Positions 24,357 to 32,729 of a stretch of 64,000 bases of DNA are shown here, one piece after another (position 1 is the stretch's first letter; every line of letters starts with the position of its first letter). Position numbers and translations under genes: made by a program. A model generated the notes under the pieces. It ran no database searches and had not been told where the DNA came from. It was given only the letters and a program-made list of their open reading frames with translations. The DNA comes from a bacterium (lineage in GTDB: Bacteria; UBA8248): positions 133,805 to 197,804 of the forward strand of contig JAJDYR010000037.1 in NCBI GenBank assembly GCA_022825065.1, read 5' to 3'.

Positions 24357-27188
24357 CTATTGTGTACGCTTGGCCCCGAAGGAGCCGACGATGCTCAGGA
24401 GGCCGTCCGACGTGTTGGCCCCGAAGGTGCCCGCCGCCGAGCCGGGATGGTCCGTCGAGCCGGCGCGGTTGCCGAAGAACTTCCCGCCCCACTTGCCAGA
24501 GAGCGAGATACCGTCGCCCGTCGTCCCGCTAGTGTCGCCGTCGAAGTTCCCTCCGAGGGCGCTGCCGGCGATGCCCGCAGAACCCAGCGTCAAGTCAGGC
24601 AGGCTCAGGCCTCCATCCGTCCTGCCCCTCGTGATCGTCCCCGATACGGTCCCCGGCGCGGTGGTGTCCCCGAAATCGACCGCCAGGTCCGCTCGCGCGT
24701 CGAAGTAATCGAATTCGGGGTCCGCGCTCGCACTCGCCTTCGTCATATGCAGACCGCTCGCAGGCCCCCTGTAGCTCGCCGTGCCCGTGAGGCCCGCGAG
24801 GTTTCCGTTATCGAAGGGGTCGTTTCCGCCCGCGGCAACGCCAAGGGCGTAGGAGCCGGTGTAGCTGCCATCATTAGAGTCCTTGTAGATGAACAGCCAC
24901 GAACCCAGCGAGAGATAGTCCGAATCCGAGTTGCCCCGGCTATCCGTGTAGGCGTCCCAGTTGAAAACGCCGTTCGTCTCGTCATGGTGGACCTCGATGC
25001 CCTTCCAGCCCGACGCCGGGTCGTCCACCCTTCTCGACGACGCGTCCTCATCCGTCGTGCTCAGGGCCGTGACGATGGAGCCGGTTTTGCGCTTGAAGGT
25101 GAACTGCAAGTCTCCGTTCACCTCGCGCTCGGCGAGGAAGTAGGAGAGGTCCGAGACGCGCCCCCCAAGTATGTGGGAGGATTGCGTGGTGCTGCTCATC
25201 TCCCCGGAGGCCGGCGTGTGTCCCAGAGGCTGCGCTCCCCCGGCTCTCCGGATGCGCACCGCAGCGCCTCCCGACAGCGCCGGGTCCGCACTGACTTCCT
25301 TCAACAAGGACCCGTAGCGAACCGGGGAAGGCGTACGTTTCGCCCCGAAGGCGCCGATGACGCTCTGCAGGCCGTCCGCCGTGTTGGCTCCAAAGGTGCC
25401 CGCCACCGAACCGGGATGATCCGCGGGGGCGGCGCGGTTGCCGAAGAACTTACCGCCCCACTTGCCCGAAAGCGCGACACCGCCCGTCGTCCCACTCACG
25501 TCGCCGTCGAAGCTCCCTCCGAGGACACTGCCGGTGATGTCCGCGGAACCCAGCGTCAGCGAGGGCAGAGAGACCCCGCCGTCCGTCCTTCCGCCGGAGA
25601 CCGTCCCGGAAATGCTTCCCAGAATGTCCGCATCGCCAAAATCGACCGCCAGGTCCGCTCGCGCGTCGAAGTAATCGAATACGGGGTCTGCGTCCGCATC
25701 CGTCTTCATCATGTACACGCCTGTCGCTGGCCCCCTGTAGTTCGCCTCGCCCGTGAGACCCGCGAGGTTATCGTTCTCGAAGGGATCGTTGCCCCCTGCG
25801 GCGACGCCCAAATCGTACGAGCCGGTGAAGCTCCCGCTCTCGGGGTCCTTGTAAATGAACAGCCACGAACCCAGCGAAAGATAGTCAGAATCCGCGCTTC
25901 CCTGGATATCGGCGTAGGCGTCCCAGTTGAAAATGCCGTTCGTCGCATCCTTGTGGGTCTCGACTCCCTTCCAGCCCGACGCCAGATCGCCCACCTGTAT
26001 CGACGATACGTCCTCATCCGTCGTGCTCAGGGCCGTGGCGGTGGAGCCGGTTTTGCGCTTGAAGGTGAACTCCACGCTCCCGCTCGCGTCGAGCTCCGCG
26101 AGGAAGTACGACGGGTCCGAGACGCGGCCGCCGGAGAGGGAGGACGATTGCGTCGTGCTGCTCATCTTCGAGACAGGATCGGCGGAGAGGTAAGACGTGA
26201 TGACAATGTAGGACGATCGCGTCGTGCTTCTCGTCTTCGAGGCGCGACCGCTGGAGAGGTAAGGCGATTGCGTTGTGCTGCTCGTCTCCTGCGACGTGGT
26301 CGTGGACGTTGACCCCAGAGGCCGCGCGCCACCCGCCCTCTTGATGTGCCCCGCAACTCCTTTCGCCAGCGCCGGGTTCGCCTTGACTTCCTTGAGCAAG
26401 GACCCGTGGCGAGAAGACGTCACCAGATTGTTGCTCCCATCGTCGTCATCGTCATCATTGTCATTGTCGTCATCATCGCCGTCATTATCGTCGTCGTCAC
26501 CGTCGTTATCGTTGTCATCATCGTCGCCATCGTTGTCATCATCGTCGCCATCGTTGTCATCATCGTCGCCATCGTTATCATCATCGTCGCCATCGTTATC
26601 GTCGTCATCGCCGTCGTTATCATCATCATCGCCGTCATTATCGTCATCATCGCCGTCATTATCGTCGTCGTCGCCGTCGTTATCGTTGTCATCATCGTCG
26701 CCGTCATTATCATCGTCGTCATCATCTGAAGAGCTGGTTGTTGTGCTCAGTTGCTTATTCGTGGTCTGCTGATTGGTGGTGGTCTGCTGATTGTTGGTGT
26801 TCGTGACTACTGGTTTGGAATTGCCATCATCGTCGTCGTTGTCATTGTCACCGTCATCATCGCTGTCGTCGTTGTCATGATCATCGTCATTGTTATCATC
26901 GTTATCATTGTCGCCGTCGTCGTCGTCACCATCATCGTCGTCGTCATCTGACGAGAGTACAACCCCGAAAGCGATGACAGTGGTTTCGGAATGATTTGCC
27001 CTATCGGCGCCCAATATTGCCGCCATGGAACCCTGCTGTTCAACGTAATCAGCGCCGCCGCCCGGTAATCCACCGCTCCATTTACCCGCAAGCGCGGGGT
27101 CCTCGTCCATTACCATTACGCCGAAAAACAGCGCAAAGAAGAGCACGATAGCTGCGAGAGTGATTTTAGAGAGGGGTTTTCCCGCCAT
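24357..27188 (-). CDS. Giant aspartate-rich exported protein with two TbpB-like barrel modules
   Basis: With the ATG at 27188 the protein has 943 residues. A signal peptide (1-34, ending DPALA) is followed at 35-80 by a degenerate copy of the barrel-closing module (GKWSGG to VIAFGVV), then Asp block 1 (79-122), an N/Q/T linker, and Asp block 2 (about 153-251) made of DDDDNDG repeats. Two homologous units of about 360 and 320 residues follow, each starting GSLLKEVxAxPAL and ending GKWGGKFFGNR to GxFGAKR. There is no lipobox Cys, unlike the two related lipoproteins. The DxNDG units resemble calcium-binding loops. The frame is open to ATGs at 27275 and 27329, but GGAAG precedes 27188. It is probably surface-exposed; function unknown. 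Confidence 0.8.
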   Translation of the reverse strand: MAGKPLSKITLAAIVLFFALFFGVMVMDEDPALAGKWSGGLPGGGADYVEQQGSMAAILGADRANHSETTVIAFGVVLSSDDDDDDGDDDDGDNDNDDNNDDDHDNDDSDDDGDNDNDDDDGNSKPVVTNTNNQQTTTNQQTTNKQLSTTTSSSDDDDDDNDGDDDDNDNDGDDDDNDGDDDDNDGDDDDNDGDDDDNDGDDDDNDGDDDDNDGDDDDNDGDDDDNDNDGDDDDNDGDDDDNDNDDDDDDGSNNLVTSSRHGSLLKEVKANPALAKGVAGHIKRAGGARPLGSTSTTTSQETSSTTQSPYLSSGRASKTRSTTRSSYIVITSYLSADPVSKMSSTTQSSSLSGGRVSDPSYFLAELDASGSVEFTFKRKTGSTATALSTTDEDVSSIQVGDLASGWKGVETHKDATNGIFNWDAYADIQGSADSDYLSLGSWLFIYKDPESGSFTGSYDLGVAAGGNDPFENDNLAGLTGEANYRGPATGVYMMKTDADADPVFDYFDARADLAVDFGDADILGSISGTVSGGRTDGGVSLPSLTLGSADITGSVLGGSFDGDVSGTTGGVALSGKWGGKFFGNRAAPADHPGSVAGTFGANTADGLQSVIGAFGAKRTPSPVRYGSLLKEVSADPALSGGAAVRIRRAGGAQPLGHTPASGEMSSTTQSSHILGGRVSDLSYFLAEREVNGDLQFTFKRKTGSIVTALSTTDEDASSRRVDDPASGWKGIEVHHDETNGVFNWDAYTDSRGNSDSDYLSLGSWLFIYKDSNDGSYTGSYALGVAAGGNDPFDNGNLAGLTGTASYRGPASGLHMTKASASADPEFDYFDARADLAVDFGDTTAPGTVSGTITRGRTDGGLSLPDLTLGSAGIAGSALGGNFDGDTSGTTGDGISLSGKWGGKFFGNRAGSTDHPGSAAGTFGANTSDGLLSIVGSFGAKRTQ
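26120..26290. repeat. Triplicated Ser/Thr stalk segment in the Asp-rich gene
   Basis: Within barrel unit A the stretch SSTTQSSxLSxGRxSxx is present three times in diverged form (STTQSPYLSSGRASKT, STTRSSYIVITSYLSADPVSK, SSTTQSSSLSGGRVSD, the second with an insertion). Unit B has one copy. At DNA level the units share cgattgcgt(c/t)gtgctgctc. Confidence 0.7.
26434..26730. repeat. 21-bp minisatellite encoding DDDDNDG repeats
   Basis: A 21-bp unit (on the plus strand like tcgtcgccatcgttgtcatc plus one base) is repeated about nine times between 26500 and 26715 with silent variation, flanked by less regular GAY-rich sequence. A second Asp-codon block lies at 26823-26952. The unit length is a multiple of three, so slippage changes length without breaking the frame. 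Long open frames on the opposite strand here are mirror images of the repeat. Confidence 0.88.
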
Positions 27189-27705
27189 CGGTTTCTTCCG
27201 TCGGTTTCTTCCCGGCTTACGGGAGAGCAGCCAGGAATCGGATGATGTCGTTTCGATATTCGTGTACCTGGCCATTGTAGGACCGGGCCTGCGATGGCGA
27301 TATACGATATTAGTTATAGTTTCCCGCATATATACGAACGCTATATGTCTCGGGGCCCGATTTCAGGAGGGTTGCGCCCGGCTCCGGCGTATGCGCTGAA
27401 TCGAAGCAAAAAGAGGGCTTTTTGCTGAATTTCGGCTTTGAAACCTTTGTTTCATATCCGCCGTATCAGATCATATATGTGCGGGTCGCCTCCTGAAAAT
27501 CATTGTCGTTCCGGCTATCTTATACGGCGGGGAAGTAGTATATTGGACTATCTCAGCTACCTGAAAATCGAGAGGTATAAGTTTCATTCGATCTTTTGAG
27601 CGCATCGGAAGTGGTTTTCGTCGTCTCCGGCGGAGTCGGCTGGAAGATGGCTGCGCGTACATCCGTTCCGGTATTTCCTGGGTAACCATCGAAAAGGAGA
27701 ATGGT
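27189..27705. other. Divergent spacer upstream of the Asp-rich and ABC genes
   Basis: No gene is supported. GCAAAAAG / CTTTTTGC (27406-27425, loop AGGG) is a perfect hairpin, and AT-rich stretches around 27300-27345 may hold the minus-strand promoter. In-frame codons up to 27329 could extend the Asp-rich protein. Confidence 0.45.
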
Positions 27706-28827
27706 ATGAAATGGAACCTGAAAACCTGTTTTCTCTGCATCCCTCTCGTCATGATCCTGGCTGCGGCTTTCGTTGCGCCCGCCTTCGGCATGACCCCGAT
27801 TTCGCCCCAGGAGAAAAAGCTGATTCCGCTCGCCAAGAAGGAGGGGGCCGTCACCTTCCTCCAGACCTCCTTCAATAACCCGACAATCCGGCGCCTGGGC
27901 GCTGCCTTCGTCAAGCATTACGGTTTGGGAAGCGGCTTCAAGCTGAACTCCATCCAGAAGGGTACGGGGCCCACCGTGTCCCAGGCCCGGCAGGAGATAC
28001 GGGCGAACAAGTTCAGCTTCGACGCCGTCGCCGTCGCCTCGGCGGGCTTTTTCATCGGCGCCGCCAAAGCGGGGGCCTTCCTGCCCCTCGACAGCGGCCA
28101 GTTGAAGAACCACGAGGAAAACGCCAAGGCCCGCGGGATTTTCTATGACTATCCGCATTTCATCGCGCCTTTCTCCTACACCTTCCAGCCCGTCTGGAAC
28201 TCGGGATGCCCCGGCGTAGGGGATTTGAAGGTCAACTCCTACAGCGACATCCTGGACAACCCCAAGCTGAAGGGGAAACTCATCGTCAGCGACGTCACCA
28301 AGAGCACCTCCTACTCCCTCACGACCATCGGCCTGATGGAGAACGGCTTCGACGTGCACGGGATGTGGAAGAAGATGAAGGCCCTCGACCCGCTCGTGGG
28401 CTTCCGCACCTCGGCGAAGCTTCAGTTGATGGCGAACTGTGAAGGCGCCGTGGACATGTGGAACATCACCGGCCGGATGATGCAGATCATCCGCAAGAAG
28501 CCGGACCTCGCCAAGGTCCTGCGGTGGGGCACCTACAAGGACGGCCACGTCCTGTTCGGTATGCAGGCGGGCGTCGTCAAGGGCGCGGCGAATCCCAACG
28601 CGGCGAAGCTGCTGATGGATTTCCTCCTGACGAAAGAGGCGGTGGACATCGTCGCCGAGGAGGAGATCAGCTTCTACTCCATGCTCAAGGGCTACAAGCC
28701 GCCCGCGTCCGTCAAGAAGTACATGATGGATTTCAACAAGGTGAAGACCCTTCCCATCAAGGATCAGACCGCTGCGGCGAAGAAGTTCAAGAAGATGCGC
28801 AAGGAATGGCAGAAGGTATTCCGTTAA
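27706..28827 (+). CDS. ABC transporter substrate-binding protein, iron/polyamine class
   Basis: The 373-residue protein has a signal peptide (cut near APAFGM, residue 28) and the layout of type II binding proteins (AKKEGAVTFLQTSFNNP, GTGPTVSQARQEIRANKFSFDAVAVA). Such proteins feed Fe(III)-, thiamine- or polyamine-type permeases. AAAAGGAGAATGGT precedes the ATG. A double permease follows 83 bp later. The C-terminus is very Lys-rich (KKFKKMRKEWQKVFR). The ligand cannot be told. Confidence 0.88.
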   Translation: MKWNLKTCFLCIPLVMILAAAFVAPAFGMTPISPQEKKLIPLAKKEGAVTFLQTSFNNPTIRRLGAAFVKHYGLGSGFKLNSIQKGTGPTVSQARQEIRANKFSFDAVAVASAGFFIGAAKAGAFLPLDSGQLKNHEENAKARGIFYDYPHFIAPFSYTFQPVWNSGCPGVGDLKVNSYSDILDNPKLKGKLIVSDVTKSTSYSLTTIGLMENGFDVHGMWKKMKALDPLVGFRTSAKLQLMANCEGAVDMWNITGRMMQIIRKKPDLAKVLRWGTYKDGHVLFGMQAGVVKGAANPNAAKLLMDFLLTKEAVDIVAEEEISFYSMLKGYKPPASVKKYMMDFNKVKTLPIKDQTAAAKKFKKMRKEWQKVFR

Positions 28828-28910
28828 TCGATTGCGTCATGCCCAGGTTCCAGGCCGGGAGACGGGATAGCCGTCTCCCGGCACCGGAGCCGCTCGATTG
28901 AGGGGATATC

Positions 28911-30659
28911 ATGGCTGGCATATCCGGGTCTGAGGTAGTATCCCGGAACAACTTGGGCTACCTGCGAAACTTCTTTCAGGCAGAGAATCTCGTCACCGCC
29001 GTCGTCAGCATCTTCGTCACGTTCATCGTGGTGACGCCCCTGATCGCCCTGGTGGTGGGAAGCTTCCTGGTGCTGGACGATCTGGGATTCGGCGCGGAGT
29101 GGGGTCTCGAGAACTACCGGGAGATGTTCGAGGATCCCGTCATCCGCAGATCGTTCTTCAACACCCTCTTCGTGAGTACGGGAGCCACCCTGCTGGCCAC
29201 CTTCCTGGGCGTTTCCCTCGCCTGGATCAACGCCCGGACGAATTGCCCCTTCCGCGACAGGCTCGAGCCGATGAATCTCATCCCGTTCTTCTTAAGCCCG
29301 TTCGTCGGGGCGATCGCCTGGCACAACCTGGCCTCGCCCAAGGTCGGGATGCTGAACAACCTGGCGCGCGGAGTGTTCGGTATCGAGGGCGCCCTCCTGA
29401 ACGTGAACAACCTGTTCGGGATCATCTGGGTGACGGGGATTTTCTTTACGCCCCTCATCTACCTCTTCGTCGTGGGTTCGCTCAGGCGCATGGACCCCTC
29501 TCTCGAGGACAGCGCGCGCGTGAGCGGGGCGGGTTTGCTGCGCACCACCCTGACCGTCTCCTTGCCGCTCGTCGCGCCCGGCATCCTTTCGGGCGCCATC
29601 ATCGTTTTCGTCACCAGCGCGGGGGAATTCGGCGTGCCCTTCAAGCTGGGCGCGCCCTACGGCTATGAGACCCTGACCACCCAGATATTCACCAAGGCCG
29701 TGAGCGAGCAGGCGAACACCTACATGGGATCGGCCATGAGCATGACGCTCGGCGTCATCACGGCCATCTTCATCTGGGTGCAGCGGCGCATCATCGCCCC
29801 TCGTGAGTTCACGACCGTGACCGGAAAGGGCTTTCGGCCCAACCTCATCGACCTGGGCCGGTGGAAGTGGGCGGCCCTCGGCTACAACGTCTTCTACATT
29901 TTCGTCACCGTCGTCCTGCCCATCTTCAGCATCCTCGTGGTGAGCCTCCACAACGTGTGGGTGGGCAAGATCATACCGGCGGATTTCACTTCGCTGAATT
30001 ACGAGCGCATCCTCTTCTTCTGGTCGCCCAATGTGATCCAGCCGGCGACGAACGGCATCCTGAACAGCTTCATCCTCGCGATATCGGGTTCCACGATCGC
30101 GATGGTCCTGGCCATTATTCTTTCCTTCCAGATTCACCGCCGTAAAGGCAGGTTCGTCGGTCTGCTCGATTTCCTGTGCGCCGTGCCCGTGGGCTTCCCG
30201 GGCATCGTGCTCGGGATGGGGATACTGATCGTCTACATCAAGACGCCCATCTACGGCACCCTCTGGATACTCCTGCTCGGCTACGTCACCCGGTTCTTCC
30301 CCTACGGGCAGCGGAACGTGGCCTCCGTCATGCTCGCCGTCTCCGAGGAACTCGAACAGAGCTCCCGGCTCGTCGGCGCCTCCTGGGCGACGACGCTCAG
30401 GCGCATCACCATCCCGCTTCTGAAGCCTGGCATTTTCGCGGGCTGGCTCCTCATGTTCCTGATCTTCATCCGCGAGCTCTCCATCTCGATCATCTTGTTC
30501 ACCGCGGGCACGGAGACGCTGTCCACCGGCATCTACTACCTCCAGGAGTACGAGACGGAGTCGCTCACCTGCACCCTTTCCGTCATTCAGACATTCGTCC
30601 TCCTTGCCTGTGTCCTCCTGTTCCGTAAGATAGTCGGCCGGGAGGCGCTTGTCGCCTGA
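28911..30659 (+). CDS. Fused two-domain ABC permease, FbpB-type
   Basis: The 582-residue protein contains two copies of the binding-protein-dependent permease domain, each with about six membrane segments and an EAA loop: EDSARVSGAGLLRTTLTVSL near residue 200 and EQSSRLVGASWATTLRRITI near 480. This is the arrangement of Fe(III) permeases such as FbpB. It belongs with the binding protein just upstream. No ATPase gene follows; the next gene is an unrelated oxidoreductase, so the ATPase must be shared or encoded elsewhere. Confidence 0.92.
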   Translation: MAGISGSEVVSRNNLGYLRNFFQAENLVTAVVSIFVTFIVVTPLIALVVGSFLVLDDLGFGAEWGLENYREMFEDPVIRRSFFNTLFVSTGATLLATFLGVSLAWINARTNCPFRDRLEPMNLIPFFLSPFVGAIAWHNLASPKVGMLNNLARGVFGIEGALLNVNNLFGIIWVTGIFFTPLIYLFVVGSLRRMDPSLEDSARVSGAGLLRTTLTVSLPLVAPGILSGAIIVFVTSAGEFGVPFKLGAPYGYETLTTQIFTKAVSEQANTYMGSAMSMTLGVITAIFIWVQRRIIAPREFTTVTGKGFRPNLIDLGRWKWAALGYNVFYIFVTVVLPIFSILVVSLHNVWVGKIIPADFTSLNYERILFFWSPNVIQPATNGILNSFILAISGSTIAMVLAIILSFQIHRRKGRFVGLLDFLCAVPVGFPGIVLGMGILIVYIKTPIYGTLWILLLGYVTRFFPYGQRNVASVMLAVSEELEQSSRLVGASWATTLRRITIPLLKPGIFAGWLLMFLIFIRELSISIILFTAGTETLSTGIYYLQEYETESLTCTLSVIQTFVLLACVLLFRKIVGREALVA

Positions 30660-30747
30660 TTCGCTGCTGTACGGCCCGATATCGTTCTTTCGACATTCCT
30701 TGATTCGGCGGTTTTCGCGTCAATGGAGCATATGAAGGAGGTTCGTC

Positions 30748-31635
30748 ATGAAGGTGCAGACCATCGCCATCATCAGTCCCGGAGAGTTGGGAAGCGCCGT
30801 AGGCGGCGTTCTGAAAGAACATGGATTCGGCGCCGTCGCCTGCCTCTCGGGACGCAGCGCGCTCACGCGGGAGCGGGCCCTGGCGGCGGGATTCCGGGAC
30901 GTTCCGGCGCTGGAAGTTTTATTGGAAGAAGCGGACCTCGTGCTCTCCATCATGCCGCCCGCCGACGCGGTGGAGATGGCCAGGGAGGTCGCGGCGGCCA
31001 TGGAAGCCACCGGCCACCGGCCGGCTTATGTCGATTGCAACGCCATATCGCCCGACTCCAGCCGCGAGGCCGGGAAATTCATCACGGGAGCCGGAGGGGT
31101 ATACATCGACGGCGGGATCATCGTCGGTCCGCCGCCCTGGGAGGGGAGGGTCCCCGTTTTCTACGTCAGCGGCGAAGAGACCGACCCGATGACGCAACTG
31201 GAGGGGAAAGGGATCTCCGTGCGCGTGGTCGGGAGCGAGATCGGCCGCGCATCGGGCCTCAAGATGTGCTCCGCCGCACTCAGAAAAGGGACACTCGCGC
31301 TGCAAACCGCCGTTCTGATCGCCGCCGAGGCGATGGGACTGACCGAGGAATTCGAAAAGGAGATGCTCGGCAGCCGCGAGGCGCTTTACCGCCAGATGGA
31401 ATCGGGAACGCGGCGCCTCCCTTCCGTGGCGGCGAGGTACGTCGGCGAGATGGAGGAGATTGCCGCGGCCTTCTCGTCCGTCGGCGTCACGCCGAAGTTC
31501 CACCAGGGCGCGTATGAGGTCTACCGGCTCCTCGCCGGGACGCCCTACGCCTCCGAGACCCCGGAGACGATAGACGGCGGCCGAACCCTCAAACAGGCGG
31601 CGCAGACCTATGCGAATCATTTGCCGATGAAATGA
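30748..31635 (+). CDS. NAD(P)-binding 6-phosphogluconate-dehydrogenase-like protein with DUF1932 C-terminus
   Basis: The 295-residue protein has an N-terminal Rossmann fold (TIAIISPGELGSAVGGVL, with PGELGS in place of GxGxxG) and the beta-hydroxyacid-dehydrogenase-like stretch YVDCNAISPDSSRE. The C-terminal helical half (SGLKMCSAALRKGTLALQTA) matches the DUF1932 group. It probably oxidises a hydroxyacid with NAD(P); the substrate is unknown. AAGGAGGTTCGTC lies before the ATG. Confidence 0.85.
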   Translation: MKVQTIAIISPGELGSAVGGVLKEHGFGAVACLSGRSALTRERALAAGFRDVPALEVLLEEADLVLSIMPPADAVEMAREVAAAMEATGHRPAYVDCNAISPDSSREAGKFITGAGGVYIDGGIIVGPPPWEGRVPVFYVSGEETDPMTQLEGKGISVRVVGSEIGRASGLKMCSAALRKGTLALQTAVLIAAEAMGLTEEFEKEMLGSREALYRQMESGTRRLPSVAARYVGEMEEIAAAFSSVGVTPKFHQGAYEVYRLLAGTPYASETPETIDGGRTLKQAAQTYANHLPMK

Positions 31636-31807
31636 TGGTGGCCGGGCGCAAGAGGGCCATCCCTGTCGGCGCTTCCGTCTCGGATGGGGGGCCTTTGTCG
31701 ATCGCTCGCATCAACTCCTCGCCGGGCGGCATCGCTTTTACCCTCTGTCATGGGGAGGCAAGCCGGGGGAAGGCGAGTGAAGTGTGGTTCCCTCCGCCCC
31801 TCCTGGT
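31636..31807. other. Spacer without a recognisable gene
   Basis: Only short GC-rich frames are present, without ribosome sites or recognisable motifs. It abuts the inverted-repeat-bounded element. Confidence 0.5.
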
Positions 31808-32265
31808 AAGGGGCTGTTGAAAAAGTCATCTTTAGTCGGAATGACGATCAAAAACGAAGGGAGGGAACCGAGCGGGCGGACACGCAGGTCCGCCCCTGCG
31901 TGTCAAACCCTCGTTCATCAGGGTTTTCTCAAGGGGTAGAGGAGACACCCCTCCCCGACTGGAAAACCAACCCCCCCTACCCCCCCTTGTCAGGGGGGTA
32001 AAAAAGGCGATGCGCCCCCGCCGGGCTGAGAAGGGTTTTGATTTTTCTTGCCCCCTGACAAGGGGGGTAAAGGGGGTGCCTTTCAACAAATGGGGGGGCA
32101 ATCGAACCGACCGAGGAGGCGCCGTTCCGTAGGGACAGGCCTCCGTGCCTGTCCTGATTCGAGCCATCCTGCAGAAGGACAACCACGGAGGGCAGGGCAA
32201 CCCCAAAGGGTTGTCCCTGCTACAACCGCAACACCGGCTGGCGAGGGCTTTTTCAACAGCCCCTT
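31808..32265. mobile_element. 458-bp non-coding element bounded by an 18-bp perfect inverted repeat
   Basis: AAGGGGCTGTTGAAAAAG (31808-31825) is repeated in perfect inversion as CTTTTTCAACAGCCCCTT (32248-32265). The interior has no gene and contains a G-tract element (31964-32081) and the hairpin GGGACAGGC / GCCTGTCC (about 32132-32154). This is the structure of a MITE-like, non-autonomous element or a composite of them. The end motif also occurs singly at 15396-15411 and as a variant at 21199-21214. Confidence 0.65.
31964..32081. repeat. G-tract inverted-repeat element, copy 3
   Basis: The left arm (AACCAACCCCCCCTACCCCC onward) and the middle (AAAAAAGGCGATGCGCCCCC, GCCGGGCTGAG) match copy 1 closely. 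The right arm is slightly decayed (CCCCCTGACAAGGGGGGTAA). Confidence 0.85.
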
Positions 32266-32729
32266 GTTGGCCGGATTTGGTTCCGCGCATTTGCCCGCAT
32301 TTGGCGTAATAGTTTTCTGGTGGCGCGGGCGTATGGTGCGGCTGCCTCCCGGCGCCCCGGGCGGAGGCGTCGCCCGGAAGGCCTCCGGCGGGCGGTGCTC
32401 GTGTTCACGGGCCGCCCCATCCGGGGCATGCGGAACCTCACAGCGGAATTTCCGAAAATTTCGATAAAATCAGATAAAATCAGATAAATTCACGGGGTTT
32501 TTCGATAAATTGGCGGGGTATTTCCGGCAGGTAAATGAACGCCCGCACGTCCTCGAAAAAACATCACGTATCCGTTTCAATAAATTGTTTTATATGGAGA
32601 TATGAAATTATATTATGGGTCGTAAGCGCGGGACTGGCCCGGAGGGCCTCTCTCGCGTATGATGTCTCGCGCAGGGCCTTTGATGAGGCCTAACGTATTG
32701 AATAATCAATCTTTGGGGGATTTCAGACC
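32266..32729. other. AT-rich spacer with short tandem repeats
   Basis: No gene is seen. Around 32460-32490 the unit gataaaatca is repeated in tandem (cgataaaatcagataaaatc and onward). The palindrome ATTGAATAATCAAT at about 32697-32710, just upstream of the first SDR gene, resembles sites in front of other genes in the window. Confidence 0.5.

Noticed and set aside
24360..26312. 650-codon open frame on the plus strand opposite the Asp-rich gene
   Set aside because: It mirrors the repeat-rich minus-strand gene, has Arg/Val/Ala-biased composition without recognisable motifs, and no ribosome site. The minus frame has a signal peptide and clear internal homology.
26434..26730. CRISPR-like array
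   Set aside because: The units are contiguous 21-bp repeats with no unique spacers, lie inside a coding frame, and no cas genes are nearby.
26275..26772. Plus-strand frames of SSSPSL and VIIVAI repeats
   Set aside because: They are the antisense translation of the GAY-codon minisatellite; the apparent membrane-like repeat is an artefact of the 21-bp unit.
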